Assembly: GCA_031002005.1 (NCBI GenBank)
Contig: CM061914.1
Coordinates: 9,720,148 to 9,784,147, forward strand
DNA: 64,000 nt
DNA from: Vandiemenella viatica
Lineage: Eukaryota > Arthropoda > Insecta > Orthoptera > Morabidae
Direction: 5' to 3'
Shown here: one piece after another, positions 56,139 through 64,000 of the stretch
How the letters are laid out: each line of letters opens with the position of its first letter
Numbering within the stretch: the stretch's first letter is position 1
Position numbers and translations under genes: made by a program
Notes under the pieces: model-generated
Databases searched by the model: none
Told to the model about the DNA's origin: nothing
What the model saw: the letters and a program-made list of their open reading frames with translations, nothing else

Positions 56139-56149
56139 AAGGTTTCTTC
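56139..56149 (+). repeat. target-site duplication of the RTE LINE, right
   Basis: AAGGTTTCTTC, identical to 52995-53005. The first two A merge with the A tail. Confidence 0.85.
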
Positions 56150-57860
56150 TTTATTTATGAGAAACTCTATTTTACAATATATTACTATATATAGTCATAA
56201 TTACATGATAACAAAAATATTCTTATAATAATAAACTTCACAATTCGTGAGGTTGTATACGTCATAAGCTATAGGATCATTTAAGCAGAATTACTAGCCT
56301 TGCTTTGTTGTAATACCAAATTTGGTCCCAATCTGATAGATGAAGACTTTGCTTGCTGGGTGAGAAGTGACGCTCTGACCTGGAAGTCCTGTTCTTGCCC
56401 AACCATCTCTCCAGCTGTTCAGCACTCTATTCCTTCGAAACGCCGCGGTGAAACTCTTTCCAGCTCTAATAACGGCGACGTCGACGATATAAACGCTTTC
56501 CCAATTCGGCTCAGAGATATTACTATTACAGTCACAGTTGCTCTTGAGGTAGTAACAGGATTTCTCAACTGGATCGAAATAGGGAGGTGGCTACTGTGAC
56601 GTCTTGAATTGGTTTAAGGTTTGTTATACTTGTGTCTGTCACCAGAGTCTCTTAGCCGTCAGATAGCGGAAACTCCATCAGCGGTACTGCCGGAGCAAAG
56701 AGGCAAACATACGAACTGACGAACCTCTGAAGTATCTGACCCTTTGTTTCTTGTCCCAGCAACTTTATCCCGTGGAACCTTGCTATCATCTTCTCATCGA
56801 ATTTTCAAGTGTTTTTTAATTTACTGACATTTGATAACTTGTAAATTCCACCGAGAGTACTAGTCACAGATCATCATAGAGCTCTCCTGGGCAGTGAGAG
56901 GTGTCGATGCTTTGAGCCAGGAGAGATATGAGGGGCCGTGGCAGCTGAACCGCAGGTTTGTTTCACAGGTGCTTCCTGCACCAATCGACCTCTGCATCAG
57001 CGAACCGCATAAAGAGATAACAGCAGTTTGGAAACAAGTCAGTCTGTTAAACCACCACCAAAGACATTCTTCACACATCGTCGGTCAATGCTATGTGGAG
57101 TAAGGGAAGAAATGTTATATGCAGATGTCAAGAAAAGTAACGCTGATTTATTTGCTATGTAATTGCAGGGGCATTTTATATTCATATGTAACGCTAATGA
57201 TGTAGTCTGCTTTTGACTTTGGTGTGGATGTGGCAAGTGACTACCACAACAGCGGACTGACCGGCTGGCGAGAAGGATAATTCCACAGAGCGAACAACGC
57301 GTAGAAGACGACGGTCGAAGGAAAGATTCCGTCAATTCAGCAGTACTCTGGGATGCAAAAATAACAGAAAACAAGGAAAAGTATTTCAACCAACATTAAG
57401 TCTGAGGTGCTATTTTTGATGCTTCCTGTTCCTTGTACCGAGTCCTTAACCGCCTCTAATAGCGACGATGTCAACTGAGCATAAAGTCAAAACAAGATAA
57501 CCCTTGAGCCTCTGTCCATTGATTAGATTGCAGCGCCACGCCTAGCAAACAAAACTGTTGCGCACAAAAGAAAACCGATAGCCTTCGCAGATATGGATGT
57601 GTTAGGTCAGAAGGCTGTAGCTCGTCGTATTTGCAAGCTGGCGACAGAACTCTTTAACAACGCGATACGTGGCCGCTCGCACCGCCTAGGCAGTCGTTGA
57701 GTTGGCGTCTGATCACTCTGCAGTAAGAACGAACTCTCTACTACTGAGAAAGCCAGCTTACAGCTGCGGGAAGCAGAGGCTCTCCTTCCCCGTGACTGCG
57801 GAAGATTGTCTGAATCTTTACCTCCTGGCTACGCCAAGCGATAGACGTCTCTATATTGTA
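56150..57860. other. no host gene; two degenerate SINE fragments
   Basis: SINE 3'-module fragments lie at about 56405-56495 (CCAGCTCTAATAACGGCGAC with GTCGACGATATAAA) and 57425-57485 (ACCGCCTCTAATAGCGACGA). 56232-56251 carries the TTCACAATTCGTGAGGTTGT phrase also seen at 27235. Other open frames, up to 116 codons, have no recognisable family. Confidence 0.5.
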
Positions 57861-58675
57861 GTGTTATGGTACCCACTACATTTGTCAAGGTGGAGCCACC
57901 TTGCGTCACCGTGTGTGTGTGTATGGTGTGAAAGAGGCAGCAGCTGCCATCTATGTGCAAGTGTTTAAGACGCCACTTTTTTTCCATGGTCCTCCATCAA
58001 ATACCCGGAATTGGCAACCGGATGAAGAACCCCATTGGCTCAGCTGGGGTGGCGCGCCAACGCACCTCGTGGCTGGAGAGGAGGGACAAAAGATGGACTG
58101 GTCGCGCGGAGAAGACGAGAGGAAGACGGTTTTGGGTGATGCGCTGCAGCGTCAAGTTTAAGTTCATGTGTGTTGTGTAAAGTCTGTAAAAAAAAGTGTT
58201 TCGTGTCAGCGGCCAGCCCATCTCAGGGTCAGTGTGAGGCTGATATCCTTTACTGCATTTTAGTCGACGGAAGAGTTCATCCAGCACCAAGCAACAACAC
58301 GGTAATGTGTTTATAAAAAAAGGAAGACTTTATCACTGCATTGACATTTTCATGCGACTACAGCCGAGACGACCCGAGAATTTTCTCATGAGCCTGTTAT
58401 TGCTTTATCCGCACACAGTCGTTCATTTTTACGTTTCTTTTACTGAGAAATAAATTCAAGGCATCCCATGCCGGAGCAAATTTAACTTACAAAATTGTAA
58501 TTTAGTGTTCTTTTCTTGTTTTTTTTCTTTTGTGCATTTTGTGAATAAATATTTACGTAGTTTCAAACAGAAATTTTATCCCAGAATTATTTAAAATAAA
58601 ATTAAAATAGTATGGAATAATTAAATAACGGTGAAATCCAGTTGATAATTTTAAGTAACGAAGGAAAATGTTACA
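57861..58675 (+). repeat. candidate 5' LTR of the gypsy element
   Basis: The right edge is fairly firm: TTACA at 58671-58675 followed by a primer-binding-like site. The left edge (TGTTATGGTACCC at about 57861) is a guess from the usual TG start. AATAAA signals occur at 58449 and 58544, and a CCATTGGCT box at 58032. The matching 3' LTR lies outside the window, so the length is unproven. Confidence 0.4.
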
Positions 58676-58678
58676 TTT

Positions 58679-58696
58679 TGGCGCCCAGCTTGGTGG
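58679..58696 (+). promoter_or_regulatory. primer-binding site
   Basis: TGGCGCCCAGCTTGGTGG starts three bases after the presumed LTR end. TGGCGCC is the standard start of a tRNA-complementary primer site in LTR elements. Confidence 0.6.
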
Positions 58697-59213
58697 CTCG
58701 TTTTCAATTAATAGTAAAGTCGCGTTACGAAAAACAATGCAGTGAACATTTTTATTTAATAATGGATGTATTTTCAATTTTTTTACAAATGATTTCAGCC
58801 TGATGAGGACGGAGCCGATTTCTATATGTTTATGTTTAACCTGTAGCAATATTAATTTATTTGTGTTGTCAAAAACATGTATTTTTTAGCAGTTTCACAG
58901 AGGACGCGAAACATTTTGTCAATATTTTAAATGTTATTTTGCAGTGATGTCTAACTTTTGAATGAGTACATGTGTTCGGTACTTGTTAGTGGTATCTTGT
59001 TTGATGTTGTCTTTTGTTGTACTTGGTGATTATTATTTATGTCTGGTCATGAACGGCGTTGGTATTTTGATGTTTGATATTTTCCAATCAGTGGTATATT
59101 TTTTATCGCAGTTTGTGTAAGGTATTTTTAAAGATTTCGGGGATTGTTGCTAGTTTTCTCTCCAAATTTAAAATAATTAACCGTTTCGACATTTTGTTAC
59201 GAAGTAACAGTAA

Positions 59214-59708
59214 ATGATACTTCGATCCCATAGGGTGGCGAATAAATCAAATATAGATAACGGTGAGGCTTTAAAGTACATAGAAAAGGCTAAAATGAAT
59301 AAAGAAAAAGTAGTAAGTTTGGAAAGTGTACAGGAGGATACGGTTGGAGTTGCAATGAATGCTGACACCGAAGGCTCTAGTGAGCAGTTGGGAAATGCTC
59401 CCACGCACCCAGTAGAGAGTTCAATGATAAAATTCCAAAGCGCTACACAGGCCAAACTTGGTGAAACTTCTGCAAGTCATGATGACGCCATAACAGACGA
59501 CACACAAAGTGCGACGTTAGCTATGTTGCAAGTCTTCATGGCACAACAGTTTGCCGAGCTGAAAGGGTCTCAGGAATCTTTAAAACAACAGCTTACTGAG
59601 TTTAAGGAGGAAATGACCAAACAGTTCCAAACACAACTCACAGGTTTAGCCGTAAAATTGAATGGGACAGATGAAAGAGTTGCCATTTTAGAAGTCAAGG
59701 CAAGATAA
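59214..59708 (+). pseudogene. gag N-terminal part, 164 codons open
   Basis: It starts with the first ATG after the primer site. The product is acidic and polar, with a predicted coiled-coil stretch (AELKGSQESLKQQLTEFKEE, about residues 118-137), common in gag N-termini. It stops at TAA 59706; related charged sequence continues in other frames to the capsid core at 60175. No membrane segment. Confidence 0.6.
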
Positions 59709-60174
59709 CGTATGTAAAACTCTGGAGGAGAAAATAGGGGTGGTAAAGTTCACGGTTGATACAAACATAGAAAATTTGAAGGACACATGTTCGAGAGGAA
59801 TTGAGCGAGATCCAGGTCGAATGTAGACACTGCAGTAGCAACGTGTGATGTTTTAAAACAAGCACATGAGGCTACAGATCGCCGAGTAGACGAAGTGATA
59901 AGTGACATGAACGGTATGCGACGCGAGCACCATCTTTCGTCGGAAAAATTAACATCTACTATTTCTGGTATAAAAGACAATGTTGAAGGGAGACATTCAC
60001 AGTTGCATGAGAAGGTGGAAGTTTTAGGACCAGTCAATTGTTGCCTTAAGAGAAAATGCGGATGAATTGCGCGAAGAACAAAGTCAGTTACGCGCTGAAA
60101 TGATGAATACGATCCGTAATCGAAGCTGTGAGCCAGGAGATTTAGCATCACAGTCTGTGCCCACTTGTTCACGT

Positions 60175-60760
60175 ACAGATTGACCTCCCGTTACCTAAAT
60201 TCGGAGCGAGAAAAGGCATTAATCCTAGAGTTTTCCTTGCAGATATGGAGAGCTATTTAGAGTCAAATCCATCCCCGATGATCTCAAGATGTTGGTTTTG
60301 CGACAAGCTTTTGATTTTGAGGAAAGATCGTGGCTTGCAGTGACCTGTGATGAGCAGACAACTTACAAGGAGTTCAGGGAACTTTTTCTAAGAGCCTATT
60401 GGTCGGAAACCCAGCAAGCAACCTACCGTGGGAAGGTTTACCGAGGGAGATACGACGCTCGAGAACATGGCTCCATGGTAGCGTATGTTAATCGCCTAGC
60501 GGAACTTTCACGGCATTTAGATCCGCCTTTACGAGACCCCTGAGTTCGTTTCTGCTATAAGCTCACATTTTCCTCCACACACAAGGAGACACATCAACCC
60601 AGTCACTATTACGACGATTCACCAGTTAATAGAGACGTTGCGTCATTTGGATAGCATCAATGAAGGTTTGAGGAATGAGCAGAAAAATGAAAATGGCCAA
60701 TACACGCAAAACAATCCGAAGAATCATGGACGAGAATCAAAATCGAAAACACTTTGGTAA
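60175..60760 (+). pseudogene. gag capsid core, frameshifted
   Basis: Frames read LPLPKFGARKGINPRVFLAD with MESYLES, a frame change near 60265, then LRQAFDFEERSWLAV, FRELFLRAYWSETQQATYRG and VNRLAELSRHLDPPLRDP to a TGA at 60541. A further frame change leads to HFPPHTRRHINPV. The FxxLFLRxYWS..Q pattern is the retrotransposon gag capsid signature. The core frame stays open for 84 codons (60289-60543). No clear CCHC zinc knuckle was found downstream. Confidence 0.75.
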
Positions 60761-61097
60761 TAGAGGCAGACAGTTTTTCAACGGCAACGGTAACTGGGAT
60801 TGCGGGGACATGAGGGGAATGCATCAAAAGCAAATCCCAACATGAACGCCATCTCGCATAACTTTTCGCAAGGGGCACAGCCTGAACTCAACCAGGGTTT
60901 TCCCGGGAACACGAAAATAGAGGGTCCCGCGAAACTAGAGCCTACAGCGCAATGAGATTTTTACGGGGACACCGACTTGTAGTAATCAGGTCTGGCTAAG
61001 CAATCTGAATTATTGGAGAGGTGAAGGTCCAGAAGGAGAAATTTGTGATGCGGATGTTAGTTCAAACGTTTGGCACAGACCACCCTCAAGGTGTCCC

Positions 61098-62162
61098 CGA
61101 GTAAGTGCACAGGTCTATGGAGTAAAAACCCAGGTTTTGCTGGACACAGGGTCCGAACTTACTGCGGTGTCATCAGTTTTTGTGCAGCGTTTGCAAAGTA
61201 CACGGGAGAGGTTACGTATTATACCGACGAGACGTGTACCACTAGTTCCTGCTTTTGGTGTGCGGGAGAAGGTCGTTGATAGGCAAATTTCACTGCCATT
61301 CAAGTTTTCAGGACATACTCTTGAAATCGTGGCACTGATCATTCCTGGTTTGTCTCAGGAGGTCATTGTCGGATGCGAAGTGTTGGAGAAACAACGCGCG
61401 ATCATAAACTGGGAACATTGTACAATAAGTAACCTAGTACCTACAACGCTGAAATGGGAGGTGATATCCGCAGAAGAGAAGGCGGAACGCCCGGTAATAA
61501 AGGAAAGCGCTGACTGCAATGAAAATGTCAGTGACACTAGTCCCAGTAAAATGTTTGCAAACGTGTGTGCGCTATCGGATGAACGGAATTTAATCCATGA
61601 TACTTTGCATAAGGCAGTTGCGGACAACGAATATTTGACTTGTACACAGAAGACAGAACTATTTGAATTACTAGTGCGACATTTAAGCCTTTTCTCGTAC
61701 AGGCCTGGCAAGATACAGGGAATTGTACATAAATTTCGTGTAAGTGACACTAGCCCGTTGAAGGGATGCACATACCCTATACCTCAAAGGTTACGAACAG
61801 CAGCCAGGGAGGCAATTCGTGCTTTAGAGGAGCAGCAGATCATAATACCGAAAGCATCCCAGCATATAAATCCCATAACGTTAGTGACAAAGAAGGACGG
61901 AAGTGTTCGTATTTGCCTAGACGCACGGACATTGAACTTAAGAATCGAGAAAGACGGAGAGAGGTCAGGAATCATTCCCGATTTGATTTCCCGTTTCTAT
62001 GGGAAACGTTGGTTATCAACACTGGACATTACGTCTGGGTTTAATCAAGTAGAGTTAGAGGAGAGTTGCAGGAAGTACACGGCATTTATATTTGAAGGCC
62101 GCCAATACCAGTTCAATCGGGTACCATTCGGGTTGCGTGATAGTTCATGCGCGTTTCATTAG
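61098..62162 (+). pseudogene. gypsy protease and reverse transcriptase fingers/palm
   Basis: One open frame runs through the aspartic protease site LLDTGSELTAVSS at about 61134-61175 and the protease flap/end IPGLSQEVIVGCEVL. RT follows with PIPQRLRTAAREAIRALEEQ, INPITLVTKKDGSVRICLDA, the first catalytic Asp in WLSTLDITSGFNQVEL (61991-62059) and FNRVPFGLRDS. The frame breaks at about 62155, where an extra C turns the expected F-I-R into F-H-stop. A TTG at 61137 is not a real start: coding similarity extends upstream (VYGVKTQV). The protein would be part of a gag-pol product. Confidence 0.9.
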
Positions 62163-62460
62163 AGCAATGAACACAGTTTTACCACCAGCTGTCAAAGATT
62201 TTTGCACGATCTATATTGATGACCTATTAATTGCTTCTGAAACTTTCGATCAGCACATTCATCATCTAAGTATGCTTTTCACAGCACTTGAAGGGTGCGG
62301 AATCACTTTACGTCCAGACAAGGCGACGCTATGTACTCATAAAGTGGATTATCTTGGATATGTAATCACGCCGGACGGAGTCACACCTGCTCCGCAGAAA
62401 ATCAATGAAATTTTGGCAATACCAGCAGCCCACGAAGCTAAAAGAACTAAGAAAATTTTT
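62163..62460 (+). pseudogene. gypsy reverse transcriptase palm/thumb
   Basis: In the next frame: RAMNTVLPPAVKDF, the catalytic IYIDDLLIASETF (YIDD at 62212-62223), then LEGCGITLRPDKATLC and VDYLGYVITPDGVTPAPQKI. A second frameshift near 62430 moves to KLKELRKFLGICAYYRGNIP. Confidence 0.92.
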
Positions 62461-63094
62461 GGGAATCTGTGCCTACTATAGAGGGAACATTCCGAATTTT
62501 TCAAGTATATTACATCCCCTCTATACACGCTATTGAAAGGAGGAAAACGATGGGAATGGGTGCGCATCACTATCAAAACGCATTTGAGAAAATCAAGAGA
62601 GTATTTCAGGAAAACGTCTGTTTGGCACATCCAGATTTCAGCAAACCATATTACCTGCATACAGATGCAAGTTTAAAAGGGTTGGGGGCCTGTCTTCAAC
62701 AAAAGGACAAACACGGAAATATGCGCATAGTAGCGACCGCTAGCCGTACTTTGAAGCCATCAGAAATGAAATACTACACCAGTGAGTTGGAGATGGCTGG
62801 CATTCCATTTTGCTGTTCAAAAGTTCAAGGCATATTTGTGGGGATGTACAACATACCTCAGAACCGACCACCAAGCATTTGACTTTTCTACGGAACGCAA
62901 AATTTACTAGTGACAGGATTGCTAGGTGGGCAATGTTCCTCCAGCAATTTGACATCCAAATTCAATTCTGCAAGGGCTCTGACAACGTAATCGCTGATTG
63001 GTTGAGCCGCCACCCAGTTGGGGACGAGAAAACCCAGCCAAACGAAGTGTTAATTGCAGCAATTACATTCGAGAACGGTGCATACTACCAATGA
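62461..63094 (+). pseudogene. gypsy RNase H
   Basis: NAFEKIKRVFQENVCLAHPD, then YYLHTDASLKGLGACLQQ with the catalytic Asp, MKYYTSELEM with the catalytic Glu, a frameshift near 62800, then FTSDRIARWAMFLQQFDIQI and CKGSDNVIADWLSRHP. The order is complete for a gypsy RNase H/connection. Two or more frame changes. Confidence 0.9.
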
Positions 63095-63229
63095 TTTAAA
63101 GGATCGCATAATTGCCTGAACAATGTCGCCAGGACGAAATAGATGAAGGTGCGCAGATTTTTGATTGCTGGAGAAAACTGGAGATGACGACCACATATGT
63201 AATATAGCCATGTTGTGTACAATAGAGGA

Positions 63230-64000
63230 CAACGTGTGTTTTCGTCGGATGAACGCATTGAGCCGCTGGAAAATATGGCTTCCCAGAGCAATGTATGAAG
63301 AGGTGGTAAAAATTTACCACTCTTACCTTTGGCCACCCAGGTACCGAAAGACTGTATCAAGGCTTAGCAGCAGAATACCATACTGTATCTTTGAGGAAGG
63401 TTGTAGCAAGATTTACAAGGGCATGTGACACTATGTCATAAGGATTAAGTATGCCAACACGAGAAGAGCAGGCGAATGTAATCCCATTGTGCCAGATGGA
63501 CCAAGGCAACTAGTATGTGTAGATCATTATGGCCCCTTGCCAAAAGGACAATTCGGTCGTCAGCACATATTTGTAGTCGTCGATGCTTTTACGAAGTACG
63601 TGAAGTTATATCCAGTATCACGTTTGAACACGAAAGGGACATTAAAAATCATTTTAGAAAAATATGTACCGGAATGTGGAAAACCGCTCACTATTTTATC
63701 TGACCATGGGACAGTTTTTACAAGTCCACGCTGGAGCAAAGCGTTGGGTGAAGCAGGAATCAAGGTCACTTTTAGTTCTGTTCGAACCCCTCAGACGAAT
63801 CCAGCGGAAAGGTACATGAGGCAGCTGGGTACATATTTTCGACTACTAGTTGGAGATAAACATAACTCGTGGGTCAAACATTTGACAAAAATTGAAAAAT
63901 ATTTTAACTTTACCGTGCATTGCAGCACGAATTTCAAACCGGTAGAGTTACAGTTTGGGACAAGAGTGGACACACTGTCCGAGTTCATAACCAAACATCC
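63230..64000 (+). pseudogene. gypsy integrase, zinc-binding and DDE core, runs off window
   Basis: The HHCC zinc-binding part is broken by small indels: YEEVVKIYHSY, a frame change near 63325, then degenerate RFTRACDT and a CHK reached after two one-base shifts at about 63433-63443. From 63444 the frame stays open to the window end. Catalytic residues: D (GAT 63522) in LVCVDHYGPLPKG, D (GAC 63702) in ILSDHGTVFTS, and E (GAA 63807) in TNPAERYMRQL. The last spacing is 34 residues, close to the usual 35. The core might still encode an intact fold, but upstream breaks prevent normal expression. Confidence 0.9.

Larger units (their letters stand above)
58679..64000 (+). mobile_element. Ty3/gypsy LTR retrotransposon, internal region, cut by window end
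   Basis: The order primer site, gag, protease, RT (YIDD), RNase H, integrase is that of Ty3/gypsy (integrase last). At least six frameshifts or stops lie between 59708 and 63450, so this copy cannot make its proteins. The 3' third and 3' LTR are beyond 64000. Confidence 0.9.

Noticed and set aside
57039..57389. 116-codon minus-strand frame
   Set aside because: Serine/cysteine-rich without a family or splice context; a chance frame in GC-richer DNA.
61137..61139. TTG at 61137 as the start of the gypsy pol protein
   Set aside because: Protease similarity continues upstream in the same frame; pol is normally made by read-through or frameshift from gag.

Overview
This window looks like gene-poor, transposon-dense nuclear DNA from a large-genome arthropod. 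I would guess an insect of the grasshopper/cricket type, but this is inferred from the mix of elements: RTE LINEs, a Penelope-like element with hammerhead ribozymes, many tRNA-derived SINEs, PIF/Harbinger, a Helitron helicase relic and Ty3/gypsy. No marker gene fixes the species. I found no convincing single-copy host protein gene, rRNA gene or functional tRNA gene. Nearly every recognisable coding stretch belongs to a mobile element.

Layout. 1-7330: GC-rich tandem array of about 43 units in two length classes (160 and 182 bp), with a ~1.3 kb block duplicated inside it. 8504-10707: decayed PIF/Harbinger transposon with convergent MADF-like and DDE transposase genes. 10.8-13.2 kb: SINE copies and two palindromic GC-rich sites. 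13.9-14.37 kb: a long AT-rich foldback element. 14.39-19.4 kb: a degenerate ~150 bp tandem repeat split by a 1.65 kb block and by a 2.04 kb element with inverted termini. 19.56-21.06 kb: a second degenerate tandem array. 22.5-34.7 kb: non-coding repeats in direct and inverted orientation, an antisense 5' fragment of an RTE LINE, and a gag-like relic. 36-49 kb: SINEs, a tRNA-like relic, a Harbinger-type MITE with TTA duplications, a LINE 3' end with RNase H remnant, a ribozyme-bearing Penelope remnant and a Helitron helicase relic.

50.4-56.15 kb is the best-preserved part. A Penelope-like element with an uninterrupted 689-codon reverse transcriptase/GIY-YIG ORF sits between identical 204-bp inverted repeats, each with a hammerhead ribozyme. 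An almost full-length RTE LINE lies 25 bp beyond it, and both have target-site duplications. From about 57.9 kb to the window end lies the 5' two thirds of a frameshifted Ty3/gypsy element (candidate LTR, primer-binding site, gag, protease, RT, RNase H, integrase), cut by the window edge.

No cellular pathway is encoded. The elements act as independent or parasitic units: autonomous RT elements, non-autonomous SINEs and MITEs. The most informative signals are structural: target-site duplications, nested insertions, terminal repeats, ribozyme folds and the internal history of the minisatellite.
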